The position numbers were made by a program, and so were the translations under genes. Below are positions 28,101 through 36,828 of a stretch of DNA of 64,000 nucleotides, piece after piece; the stretch's first letter is position 1; every line of letters starts with the position of its first letter. A model generated the notes under the pieces. The model was not told the origin of the DNA, searched no databases, and was given only the letters and a program-made list of their open reading frames with translations. This stretch comes from Bacteroidota bacterium (GTDB lineage Bacteria > Bacteroidota > Bacteroidia > Bacteroidales > VadinHA17), in assembly GCA_016718875.1 (NCBI GenBank), contig JADKBL010000009.1, positions 1 through 64,000 on the forward strand, in the 5' to 3' direction.

Positions 28101-28448
28101 ATATTAGGACTAATTCTTGGTGTTTTAGGACTTGGTTTCATGCTTATCAGAAACTATGACCTTCGCCGAAAGGAATTTGCCCTGCTAATGGCAACAGGCT
28201 TCAGTACCTCCAGAATATCAAAATACATTCTTATTGACCAGATTATTATACTGGTTTGGGGTATTATTACAGGTACTGTTTCCGCTATTTTTGCTACATT
28301 ACCTTCACTGAAGAGCAGTGATGGAATGTCTTTTTACCTTATAATTACAATGGTTTTAGCAATCTTTCTTACTGGTCTTGTAATCCTTTACATATCAGTC
28401 AATAAAGTAAAGAGTACCAACCTTCTCATTCAGCTCAAAAAGGATTAA
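25188..28448 (+). CDS. large FtsX/MacB-family ABC permease
   Basis: This 1086-residue protein is the permease for the ATPase just upstream. An N-terminal membrane helix (QAIIIAILAAIITGSLL) is followed by a large periplasmic domain to about residue 490. A block of helices follows (LFLSLGFFIILSCIILLSF, then three or four more). A second periplasmic part and a C-terminal FtsX domain (NVFTILGILGLILGVLGLGF, with the DLRRKEFALLMATGFS loop) end the protein. The double FtsX layout matches single-chain permeases of the LolCE type. It ends the plus-strand cluster and converges with the rhamnose operon, 29 bases apart. Substrate unknown. Confidence 0.85.
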   Translation: MKKYLLKFTGRSLLYHKKDYLNQAIIIAILAAIITGSLLTGDSVRESLKRNTNEKLGNTQLLISSGLRFFDSSVSERLMQKTRIKSTPILETDGYCQNFETGASVLDINIYGIKKDFFEFHGIDSIEIPEGTAAVNSELAKQLGIKKGDEIIIKFSDPDPIPRNAPFAPETNGEGSKVLKVSRILGPDLAGNFSLGISQLISRNIFMNLADLQQGKNSLFRVNRLLVANSEDISESSLNNILKDVLLISDIGLSVRKSAVTGETEIISDRIFIDSTLVRSILEEIKSGYPVLTYLANSLKTEKAETPYSFVSGISIDSGTVMGNNEIIISKWLAEDLKSVPGDEITLKWYHPVGNILEEREATFIIKSIAGNNGIFSDPSLMPEFPGISGSTSCSSWDAGIPILMSKIREKDENYWDKYRGTPKAFLSYENAKKLWGNSFGLATAIRFPKDTDSELIINSLKGKIEPSDAGITISNVRLSGEDAASQGVDFGTLFLSLGFFIILSCIILLSFSVSIFFDSKKDQVRTYYALGFSNRLIGRMLFTETAIISVAGSLAGVFSGYWVNVLIVKALNTVWTGAVQTNSIIPGFDSVAVVIGFISTIVISQLLVMMKLRSYLKRLGTDGKSGFRLNSSGGNLISLSAFSILAIIVTTASILSHDASVILSFSGGILLFIAFVLAIRQYYINDQKNLFSSSSRFYRFSGRFYSFYPSQAVAPVIFIAAGIFAIIITSSNRLTLTDEMYRNEGGTGGFLLWSESAIPVRQNLNSEAGIMEFGLNDPEFKDIEILQCPKLAGDDASCLNLNHIKTPPLIGIDPEEIVRRGSFSFAAVIEGLGEKNPWMLLEEKTDDDIIYGIADQTVLQWGLMIKTGDTLLFRSEKGKLLKIIICGGLKSSVFQGHLLIGDNNFRYYFPSVAGSSVFLFDGGNQDAEQLKSLLSDRFSNYGLSVETAADKLASFFIVTNTYLNVFTILGILGLILGVLGLGFMLIRNYDLRRKEFALLMATGFSTSRISKYILIDQIIILVWGIITGTVSAIFATLPSLKSSDGMSFYLIITMVLAIFLTGLVILYISVNKVKSTNLLIQLKKD

Positions 28449-28477
28449 TTTCTGAAAAGATAAAGAGAGGAAAAATT

Positions 28478-29832
28478 TTACTTTCCTGTACATTCAATAA
28501 GCCCGAGGTTGACCTCCGGTTTAAGACCTGATAATACAAGAGCAGCACCTAGTGCGGATGCATTGCTTATTTCAGATCTGTATACTCTTTTATCGGTAAA
28601 ATACTCCTTAACGAGATTAAGGAAATGTTCATTTTAGAGAATCCTCCAGTTATATAAATATTGGATATGTCATTATTGTCCGGAAGGATCAGATTGACAG
28701 ACTCAATTGTAAGCTGACATAACTCATTCATTAGTTGATGATAAGCTGTTTCGAAATTTTTAAACTGATAGAGGTCGATCCGTTCTTTGAATTCGCGTTC
28801 AAGTGGTTCTTCCTGGAAAAAAACTTTCTCATCCAGGTATTTTTCTTTGAGCGACATGGAGGAATTTCTATCAAATTTAATATTTCTGAAATAATCTTCT
28901 GTCTTATTAAAATGCTCATTAAGCAATCTTACGCCTGTTTCAAGCATATGTCCAAGGAACAATCTGGAAGATTTTACCGGCTGCCTGTTTATGCTCATAT
29001 AGCAAAGACAGTCCTTATCAAGTTGTTCTACAGTTAATTTTTCAGTATTGAATGGATTCATATTTATACACCAGGTACCAGTTGATAGAAGTATAAATTT
29101 CCCTTTGCTTTCTGAAAAATAAGGTGCAAGAGAAGATGAACTGTCGTGAATTCCGATACCCACTCTTATTTTCCTTCCATCAATTGAAATTTCGGTATTT
29201 GTATCAACCGGTACCGGATCAGGCAAATTCAAACCTAAAGTACTGACCCACTGATGGTATGTCATATTATCAAAATCCCAGAGAGCTGTATGGCATCCTA
29301 TTGATGTGTGCTCGGAGTAGATTTTCCCGGTTAAAGTATAAGACAGGTATTGAGGGAAGTGAAGGACATGCCTGATTTTTGAAAAGACTTCAGGTTTGAT
29401 TCTTTTCAGCCACAACAGCTGCATACCTGAATTAAGCATTCCGAGAGCTGGGGATGCAGTTCTTCTGCAGAATTCATCCCTTCCCCCGTTTCGTTTATAA
29501 ATGCTTTCAGGAATTATTTCATCGAGAGGTTTAAGATAGTTATAGGCCGGAGTAATTCTTTTGCCGTTTTCATCAAGACATACAATTGTTGCTCCGTATG
29601 TGGTAATATTTATATCTGTGAGGTCATATTTATCTGAGACAGCAAATTTCTGTATAGTTGATAGCAGCCATTTCTCGATTCTTTCAAGATCATCGCATTC
29701 AAAACCATCATCATCCCTTACCTCTGCAAATTTCTGCTCCTCCTCATGGACGACCTTCATTCTGTCATTAAAAAGAATGATCTTCTTATTGGTCTTTCCA
29801 ATATCAAAAACAGCAATCACCCTCTCTTTCAT
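28478..29832 (-). pseudogene. rhaB: FGGY-family rhamnulokinase, frameshifted near the C-terminus
   Basis: This should phosphorylate L-rhamnulose with ATP in the cytoplasm. The N-terminus AVFDIGKTNKKIILF is the FGGY phosphate-1 motif, and LLSTGTWCINMNPF and IYITGGFSK lie in the C-terminal domain. The frame breaks in the T run at 28632-28635. One added base reads GGFSKNEHFLNLVKEYF and continues through NASALGAALVLSG to a stop at 28478-28480. This gives about 451 residues, normal for the family. Without the correction it stops at 28567. It is the last gene of the rhamnose operon, 12 bases after the isomerase. A related fuculokinase cannot be excluded on the gene alone, but the operon decides for rhamnose. 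Confidence 0.85.
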
Positions 29833-29844
29833 AAAAATCTCCTT

Positions 29845-31110
29845 TCACCTCTTGAGAAGTACATCCTTCTCATATTTTTCAATCTCGGTTATAAACTCTT
29901 GAGCGACAGCCACATTATTCTGCAGGCAGTAGTAATCCCATACAGCACCAAATGGCTTGGATTTAAGCAGTTCCAGAAGTGCAAGTCTTTCAAATCCCTT
30001 AGCCTGCTCCTCGTACTTAACAAGTGTTTTGTGAGGTTCGAGCATAGCATACATGAAAGCCATCTGGGCAGCTCTTGTTCCAATAACATATGCTCCTATC
30101 CTGTTAAGACTTGCATCGAAGAAGTCAAGTCCGATATTTACTCTTCCCAATGCCTTGCAACGGACTATTTCCTGTGCAATGAGAACAAGTTCATCATTGA
30201 AGGTTAGAACATGGTCACTGTCCCATCTGACTCCCCTTGTAAGATGGAGCAGAATGTCATCAACAAAATGAAGAATTGATGAGATTTTGTCCCCAACCTG
30301 TTCTGTAGGGTGGAAATGACCGTTATCGAGAGTAATCATTATATTATTCTTAATGGCATAGCCTACGTAAAAGTCATGTGATCCCACAACCATCGATTCG
30401 GAACCGATGCCAAACAGTTTGCTCTCAACAGAATCTTTAAGATATTTCTTAGGATATTTTACTGCAAAAATCTCATCAAGTGATTTTTTTAGCTGTTTAC
30501 GAAGCCCGTTTCTGTCGACCGGAGTATCCTTTGATCCATCTGGGATCCATATATTATGAACCGACGGAGTTCCGAGCTGCTTACCCATTTCAGCGGCTAT
30601 TGCCCGGCATCTTTTTGTATGTTCAACCCAGAATTTTCTTATCTTCTCATTCTTACTTGAAAGAGTAAAACCGTCATCAGCAAGCTTATGAGAAAAGCAT
30701 GTACAATTGAAATCAAGACCGATACCTCTCTTCTTAGCCCAGTTAATCCATCCCTGGAAATGTTTTACCTCTATCTTATCCCTGTCAACAAGTTTTCCTC
30801 CAAATTCGCCATATATTGCATGAAGGTTGAGTCTTTGTTTTCCCGGCAGCAATGACATTACCTTATCAAGGTCGGCTCTCATCTGTTCTATGGTTTTCGC
30901 CTTTCCTGGGAAATTTCCGGTTACCTGTATGCCCCCTCCGCCCAGCTCAGCACCCGGCTTTTCATATCCTCCAACATCATCGGTCTGCCAGCAGTGAAGA
31001 CTGATATTCACCTTTTCCATCTCTTTGATAACGAGATCTGTGTCTACACCTAATTCAGCATATTGCTGCTTTGCCAGATCATATGTTTTTTTGATGAGTT
31101 CCTTTTTCAT
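29845..31110 (-). CDS. rhaA: L-rhamnose isomerase
   Basis: This 421-residue enzyme interconverts L-rhamnose and L-rhamnulose in the cytoplasm. It has ISLHCWQTDDVGGYE near residue 35, then GLDFNCTCFSH, HNIWIPDGSKD, and the metal-binding region ITLDNGHFHPTEQVGDKIS with VRWDSDHV. These are the His and Asp residues typical of the family. Length matches known enzymes (about 419). It lies between the mutarotase and kinase genes, with 52 bases and 12 bases of spacing. Confidence 0.95.
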   Translation of the reverse strand: MKKELIKKTYDLAKQQYAELGVDTDLVIKEMEKVNISLHCWQTDDVGGYEKPGAELGGGGIQVTGNFPGKAKTIEQMRADLDKVMSLLPGKQRLNLHAIYGEFGGKLVDRDKIEVKHFQGWINWAKKRGIGLDFNCTCFSHKLADDGFTLSSKNEKIRKFWVEHTKRCRAIAAEMGKQLGTPSVHNIWIPDGSKDTPVDRNGLRKQLKKSLDEIFAVKYPKKYLKDSVESKLFGIGSESMVVGSHDFYVGYAIKNNIMITLDNGHFHPTEQVGDKISSILHFVDDILLHLTRGVRWDSDHVLTFNDELVLIAQEIVRCKALGRVNIGLDFFDASLNRIGAYVIGTRAAQMAFMYAMLEPHKTLVKYEEQAKGFERLALLELLKSKPFGAVWDYYCLQNNVAVAQEFITEIEKYEKDVLLKR

Positions 31111-31162
31111 AGCGATTTGTTTTATTATTAGGATTAAGATTTATCTGTTTGTCTGGGTTTGT

Positions 31163-31483
31163 CTATTCCATGAAAAAAACCTGTTCAAGAGGAACAGTCA
31201 CAGGGGAATTGTCGGGATTGGCTTCCATGATGTCAGCCATATATTTCCACCACTTCTGTACGATTTCTGTTTTGCCAAGATCCTGTGAGGAGCTTTCTCC
31301 GGACTGTTCCTGGTAGGCAAAAAGTGTGTCAGTTTCTTCATCAAGAAAGATTGAATAATTGCCAATACCTTCACCTTTAAGTAATTTAACAAGTTCAGGC
31401 CAAATTTCATCATGACGTTTTATGTATTCCTGTTTAAATCCCGGATACAGCTTCATTTTGAAAGCAAATCTTTTAGTCTTCAT
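31163..31483 (-). CDS. rhaM: L-rhamnose mutarotase
   Basis: This 106-residue protein of the dimeric alpha-beta-barrel type speeds the exchange of alpha and beta L-rhamnose. It has the family features FAFKMKLYPGFKQEYIKRHD, IWPELVKLLK and YSIFLDEETDTLFAY, plus a C-terminal KWWKYMADIM. It is placed six bases from the transporter gene, so both are surely cotranscribed. Confidence 0.93.
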   Translation of the reverse strand: MKTKRFAFKMKLYPGFKQEYIKRHDEIWPELVKLLKGEGIGNYSIFLDEETDTLFAYQEQSGESSSQDLGKTEIVQKWWKYMADIMEANPDNSPVTVPLEQVFFME

Positions 31484-31488
31484 GGTTT

Positions 31489-32517
31489 TTATCCTAGTTT
31501 AACGACAAATGTTGAGAGAATTAGAATTGATATGCCAAGTAAGAGAACAATAATTGTTTTTTTGTTTACCCCTTTCCATTCATTGAGGAAGATACCCCAG
31601 ATGTTGCTTATGGCAATGTTAAGTGCCATCAGTATACTCCAACCGAACACAGCCATGCTATCAGGTAGTTTGCTTGCTCCCATTCCGAAGAAATGGAACT
31701 GAAGGAACCATAGAAGTCCTGCAAGAAACGTAAAAAATATGTTATTTATTAAAACACTTCCTGAAACGGTGTAGTAATCCCTGTATGTTTTGTTCTTTAT
31801 ATTAAGATATCCGCAGTATACCAGGTTTGTAATGAATCCTCCAAACAGGATAAATATCAATGACGCATTTTTCTGGAATAATGGATTGGTACCATGCGAA
31901 AGTGCAATATCCTCGATAGGTTTACCTGCTTCGAAGCCGAAATTAAAGCATGCACTCATTACTCCGGCAAAGATTGCTATCAGTATTCCTTTTTTAAGTG
32001 CGAATTCCTTAACAGCTGCTTTCTTTTCATCCTCGCTCATCTCTTTACTCTTGAGAGCTCCTGCATAACCTATTACTGCAATACCTGCAACTGTGACAGA
32101 AACACCTATTATTGTAAGGATGCCGGCTGTTGAGGAAAAAAGGTTATCTCCGGCAATTATCGGTGGAATAAGGGTTCCGAAGGCAGCGCAAAGGCCCAGA
32201 GCAATGCTCTGTCCGAGAGCGACACCAAGATACCTGATACTCAGACCGAAGGTAAGTCCGCCGAATCCCCATAATGCTCCAAAGAACATTGCCATGAGTT
32301 TTGCAGATGCCGGCGATTCCCTTATAATAGGCATGAGTTCACCATCAGGTATAAAAATGTAGGCAAAGAGAGAAGGTGCAATTATCCATGCAGCAAGTCC
32401 CTGCATTATCCAGTAGGATTCCCAAGCCCATGATTTTACTTTTTTAAAAGGAACATAAAAGCTTGCAGCACCGATGCTTCCCAGAGCAATTAAAACTATA
32501 CCTGCCAGTGGATTCAT
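31489..32517 (-). CDS. rhaT: L-rhamnose/proton symporter
   Basis: This protein of about 342 residues has ten membrane helices and belongs to the RhaT family within the drug/metabolite transporter clan. The start chosen is the ATG at 32515-32517 (MNPLAGIVLIALGS), since the 15 residues before it in the longer frame are charged and not typical. It shows FWG-type motifs such as ALWGFGGLTFGLSIRYLG and LGQSIALGLCAAFGTL. It brings L-rhamnose released by the adjacent rhamnosidase into the cell and is the first gene of the operon. Confidence 0.9.
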   Translation of the reverse strand: MNPLAGIVLIALGSIGAASFYVPFKKVKSWAWESYWIMQGLAAWIIAPSLFAYIFIPDGELMPIIRESPASAKLMAMFFGALWGFGGLTFGLSIRYLGVALGQSIALGLCAAFGTLIPPIIAGDNLFSSTAGILTIIGVSVTVAGIAVIGYAGALKSKEMSEDEKKAAVKEFALKKGILIAIFAGVMSACFNFGFEAGKPIEDIALSHGTNPLFQKNASLIFILFGGFITNLVYCGYLNIKNKTYRDYYTVSGSVLINNIFFTFLAGLLWFLQFHFFGMGASKLPDSMAVFGWSILMALNIAISNIWGIFLNEWKGVNKKTIIVLLLGISILILSTFVVKLG

Positions 32518-32642
32518 AAAATTTAAATTCTTATTGTATCGCAATTTAAAAACTTTAACCAAGGAAATAGAGATTTACAATCTTTTTTTATTCATCATTT
32601 TTTCATAACCTTGAATGATTATTAACCTTATTACTTAATGCA
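32518..32642. promoter_or_regulatory. divergent promoter region, rhaT and rhamnosidase
   Basis: These 125 AT-rich bases separate the divergent starts of rhaT and the GH78 gene and must hold both promoters and any rhamnose-responsive operator. No clear inverted repeat stands out, and no regulator gene lies nearby. The placement is inferred from gene order only. Confidence 0.45.
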
Positions 32643-35371
32643 ATGAAACATATCAGTCTCACATTTGTACTGTTTTTATTGTTTTTTGCTGCAGAATCGC
32701 AGGATCTTGCAGTGAGGGATCTTACATGTGACCATAAAGTTAATCCACTCGGTATCGATAATCTTAAACCGCGGATGTCATGGAAAATATATGGTACAGG
32801 CAATAATATTCTGCAAACTGCATATTCAATCAGAGTTGCCACTGACAATAAATTTTCAGCAGGAAAGATTGCATGGGAAACCGGAAAAGTTGAATCAGGA
32901 GAATCTGTTCTCATAACATACGGAGGAAGCGGACTTAAATCCGGAACAAAATATTACTGGCAGGTTAGGATATGGGATAACAATGGCAAGGCATCCAAAT
33001 GGAGTGAAACTGCCAGCTGGGAAATGGGATTGCTTGCTGAATCGGACTGGAAAGCAAAATGGATCGAGATGGAAGGAGACACGCTTCAATATGCACCAGC
33101 TCCTCACTTAAGAAAAGAATTCAATCTTGGAAAAAGCATATCAAGTGCCAGGGTCTATGTTACATCACATGGATTCTATGAATTACATATTAATGGGAAG
33201 AAAGTAGGTAATCAGGTACTTACCCCGGGCTGGACTTCATACGGAAAAAGGCTTCAATACCAGGTGTATGACGTAACTGGAATGCTTGTTAAAGGTGGCA
33301 ATGCTATTGGGGCAATACTGGGCGACGGATGGTACAGAGGATCACTTGCATGGAGTAAAAACTGGGCTATATACGGAAAAACACTTGGCTTATTCATGCA
33401 GATGAAGATAATTTTTACAGATGGTACAGAGACATTAGTCACTACTGATGAGTCATGGCGGGCAAATAATGAAGGTGCCTTAAGAATGAATGATATTTAT
33501 AACGGAGAGACATATGATGCAACGAGAAAGCTTACCGGATGGAGCACTACCGGGTATGATGAAAGTAAATGGAAAGGTGTTAAAACGGGAAATTACAAAT
33601 TCAACTAATTGCAACCGAGGGACCTGCTGTTAGAAAAATACAGGAGATAAAACCTGTTAAGATCTTCAGAACACCAAAAGGAAGTCTTGTAGCTGATATG
33701 GGACAAAACATGGTTGGTTGGGTAAGACTGAAGGTAAGCGGCTCAAGGGGAACTGTTGTCACCCTCAGGCATGCAGAAGTAATGGACAAGTATGGTGAAT
33801 TCTATACAACAAACCTTCGCAGTGCAAAATGTCAGTTGACATACACTCTGGCTGGCACAGGTGAAGAGACTTATGAGCCGAGGTTTACATTCATGGGATT
33901 CAGATTTGTTGAAGTGACAGGATTTCCTGGCGAACTCACTGCAGATAACCTTACAGGTGTAGTAATACATTCTGATATGGAGGTAACCGGAAAATATGAA
34001 TCGTCAAATCCTCTTTTAAATCAGCTTCAGCACAATATTCAATGGGGCCAGAAAGGAAATTTCGTTGACGTTCCTACTGATTGTCCGCAACGCGATGAAA
34101 GACTTTGATGGACAGGAGATGCCCAGGCTTTCTGCAGAACAGCAGCATACAATATGAATGTGGCAGCTTTCTTCTCAAAGTGGCTGAAAGATGTAGCTGC
34201 TGATCAGAGGAAAGGCGGTGAGGTGCCGGTTGTGATTCCGGATGTACTTAATCCACAGGGCTCTCCCACTGCTGATTGCTCAGCCGGATGGGGTGATGTG
34301 GCAGTTATTGCTCCATGGACCATGTACCAGGTATATGGCGACAAGGACCTTCTGAGAAAACAATATCCAAGTATGCTGGCATGGGTCGATTATATAAAGA
34401 AAACAGCAGGTGACGATTATATTTGGAACAAGGGAAGCATTTATGGTGACTGGTTGTTTTATCATCCGCCTGTTAATAATCACCCTGAACCTGACGGACA
34501 AACCGATCATGATTTTATTGCAACAGCATTTTATGCCTATTCAGTTCAGCTGCTTCTGGAAGCTGCCGAATTATTCGGACAATCCGAGGATGCAGGCATT
34601 TACAGGGCAGTTCATGAAAAGATCAAGGAAGTGTTTGTAAATGAATATGTAACAAAAGCTGGACGAGTTGGCACAAACTCCCAGACATCATATGTTCTGG
34701 CATTAATGTTTGGTCTGCTTCCTGAAGATCTGAGGCCTAAGGCAGCAAAATTCCTTGTTGAAGATATAAAGAGCAGGGGAAACAGGCTTTCTACAGGATT
34801 TCTTGGCACTGTTTACCTCTGTCACGTTCTTTCCGACAATGGTTATACTGATGTTGCATATGACCTTCTTTTACAGGAAGATTATCCTTCATGGTTATAC
34901 CCTGTCAAGATGGGAGCAACAACTATATGGGAAAGATGGGACGGTCAGAAGACAGACAGCACATTCCAGGATCCGGGAATGAACCTATTCAATCATTATG
35001 CATACGGAGCTATCGGTGACTGGATGTACAGGGTATCAGCTGGGATTGAGATTGGGAAGCCAGGTTATAAGCATATTATTATCCAACCTCACCCAACCAA
35101 AAAACTTGAATATTCCAAAGCTTCTTTTGAAAGCTCATACGGAACAATAATTTCAGGTTGGGAAAGAAAGGACAATAAGATAGTTGTGAATGTGAAAATC
35201 CCCGCAAACACTACAGCAACAATTAAACTGCCTGTTAATTCTTCTGAACAGGTTACTGAAAATGGAAAGAGCCTGACTGACAGTAAGATATTTTCAGGTA
35301 TTAAAATAAATAAAAATATGCTGGTTTTTGAAGCAGGATCCGGAGATTATAAATTCGAATTTTCAGAATAA
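32643..35371 (+). pseudogene. alpha-L-rhamnosidase GH78, frameshift plus nonsense codon
   Basis: The reconstructed enzyme has about 909 residues. It has a signal peptide, an N-terminal domain (AVRDLTCDHKVNPLGI), a second beta domain (ARVYVTSHGFYELHINGKKV), the (alpha/alpha)6 catalytic domain and a C-terminal beta domain. Two lesions are seen. Near 33600 one base is missing, cutting NYKFN from QLIATEGPAVRK. At 34106-34108 an in-frame TGA stands where the very conserved motif DERLGWTGDAQ needs Gly (GGA). Downstream parts such as SAGWGDVAVIAPW are preserved. The nonsense change is a substitution, so it is not explained by homopolymer error and may be a true early pseudogene or a strain variant. 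The intact enzyme would release rhamnose for the adjacent operon. Confidence 0.85.
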
Positions 35372-35403
35372 CAGAATATCGAATCATTTTTAAGATTATT
35401 TTT

Positions 35404-35430
35404 GCTGGCCCTAAAAAAGGGCCAGCTTTA
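35404..35430 (+). terminator. rho-independent terminator after rhamnosidase
   Basis: A perfect 8-base stem, GCTGGCCC at 35404-35411 and GGGCCAGC at 35419-35426, encloses a TAAAAAA loop and is followed by TTTA. It lies 32 bases after the rhamnosidase stop and just before the EamA gene. The T tract is short, so efficiency is uncertain. Confidence 0.75.
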
Positions 35431-35436
35431 TAATAT

Positions 35437-36339
35437 ATGGATTTTATTAATAATCATACAGGCGAATTTGCAGCACTCCTGACTGCCTTGTTCTGGACAG
35501 TTACCTCTCTGTCATTCGAATCAGCAAGTCACAGGATCGGATCACTTTCGGTTAATCTTCTGCGTTTACTAATAGGAATTACATTTCTGAGTGTTTTTAA
35601 TTTGGTTCACAGAGGCATCGCATTTCCGACTGATGCAACATGGGATAACTGGATCTGGCTAACTTTGTCAGGTTTAATTGGGTTTGTCTTTGGAGACCTT
35701 TTCCTTTTCAAATCATACACCATCATAGGTTCGCGATTCTCAATGCTCATAATGACACTTGTGCCTCCTATTACAGCTTTCTTCAGTTTTATTATACTTG
35801 GAGAAAGGCTTACTTTATTCAATTACATGGGAATGACGCTTACTTTCGCAGGAATAGCAATTGCCGTTTTCAGCAGGGATGGAGAAAATGAAAAACTCTC
35901 TTTGAAGCTTTCACCCAGAGGTGTTTTATACGCTATTGGGGGAGCTTTGGGACAGGCGCTCGGACTTGTGCTGAGCAAATTCGGACTGAAAGATTATGAT
36001 CCCTTTGCTGCCACCCAGATCAGAATTATAGCTGGTATAATTGGATTTGCCTTACTTATTACTTTTATGAGAAGATGGTCAAATGTAGGTAAGGCAGTAA
36101 GAAACAGGGATGGCATGCTCTTTACCACTTTAGGATCATTTTTCGGGCCATTTCTTGGAGTATCATTTTCGCTTATTTCAGTAAAATATACAGAGGCAGG
36201 GATTGCTTCTACCATTATGGCTCTTGTACCTGTCTTTATTATTCTTCCGGCAGTTATACTTTATAAACAAAAAGTTACCTGGACAGAAGTAGTTGGTGCT
36301 TTAGTCAGTGTTGCAGGTGTAGCCTTATTTTTTATTTAG
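35437..36339 (+). CDS. EamA/DMT-family transporter
   Basis: This 300-residue inner-membrane protein has ten predicted helices in two EamA repeats (FAALLTALFWTVTSLSF at the start, and VLYAIGGALGQALGLVLSKF as the second repeat's start). The family exports metabolites such as amino acids or sugars. The substrate cannot be predicted. Its stop is followed 12 bases later by arfB, so the two may be cotranscribed. The rhamnosidase terminator just upstream suggests a separate promoter. Confidence 0.85.
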   Translation: MDFINNHTGEFAALLTALFWTVTSLSFESASHRIGSLSVNLLRLLIGITFLSVFNLVHRGIAFPTDATWDNWIWLTLSGLIGFVFGDLFLFKSYTIIGSRFSMLIMTLVPPITAFFSFIILGERLTLFNYMGMTLTFAGIAIAVFSRDGENEKLSLKLSPRGVLYAIGGALGQALGLVLSKFGLKDYDPFAATQIRIIAGIIGFALLITFMRRWSNVGKAVRNRDGMLFTTLGSFFGPFLGVSFSLISVKYTEAGIASTIMALVPVFIILPAVILYKQKVTWTEVVGALVSVAGVALFFI

Positions 36340-36351
36340 AAGCCGAACCGA

Positions 36352-36780
36352 ATGTCTCCTGAAGAACTGAAATACAGAAGATTTGAAGATGAATTTATTT
36401 TCTCTGCTTCGCGGAGCAGCGGCCCAGGAGGGCAGAATGTAAATAAAGTTAATACCAAAGTTGAACTGCGATTTAGTGTAATTTCTACACTAATTCTCAC
36501 TGATAAGGAAAAAGAACTCATTCTCCAGAAGCTAAAGAAGAAAATAAATAAAGAAGGGGAACTTATCCTGGTTTCACAGGAAGGACGGACACAGACAGAG
36601 AACAAATTACTTGTTTCTGAAAAATTTTATGATCTGATTGCAAAAGCGCTCACCATTCCTGTTAAAAGAATCCCTACAAAACCTTCTTTCACTTCTAGAT
36701 TAAAAAGGCTTGATGAAAAGAAGAACCGCAGTAATGTAAAGAGACTAAGGAGAGCAGGTAATGAATCTTTTGAATCCTGA
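36352..36780 (+). CDS. arfB: alternative ribosome-rescue factor ArfB (YaeJ)
   Basis: This 142-residue peptidyl-tRNA hydrolase releases stalled ribosomes. The catalytic GGQ lies in SRSSGPGGQNVNKVNT near residue 27. The C-terminal tail is basic (TSRLKRLDEKKNRSNVKRL), as needed to enter the empty mRNA channel. Length agrees with E. coli ArfB (140). Confidence 0.93.
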   Translation: MSPEELKYRRFEDEFIFSASRSSGPGGQNVNKVNTKVELRFSVISTLILTDKEKELILQKLKKKINKEGELILVSQEGRTQTENKLLVSEKFYDLIAKALTIPVKRIPTKPSFTSRLKRLDEKKNRSNVKRLRRAGNESFES

Positions 36781-36806
36781 ACTATACAGTGATATTCTAA
36801 GGCTGA

Positions 36807-36828
36807 TTTAAACCTCCTTTAAACCTCC
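36807..36828. repeat. 11-base tandem duplication at the MATE stop
   Basis: TTTAAACCTCC occurs twice in a row (36807-36817, 36818-36828), spanning the stop codon of the MATE gene on the other strand. The duplication leaves the protein end unchanged. It looks like a simple slippage event. Confidence 0.6.

Noticed and set aside
28449..28477. bidirectional terminator between the exporter and the rhamnose kinase
   Set aside because: AGGAAA and TTTCCT can pair around an AT-rich loop, but the stem is short and overlaps the kinase stop.
32518..32642. riboswitch or rhamnose-responsive RNA
   Set aside because: No stable hairpins or known motif could be seen.
34106..34108. TGA recoded as glycine or another residue in the rhamnosidase
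   Set aside because: TGA ends other intact genes in the window (for example at 23191 and 36780), so a changed code is not supported.
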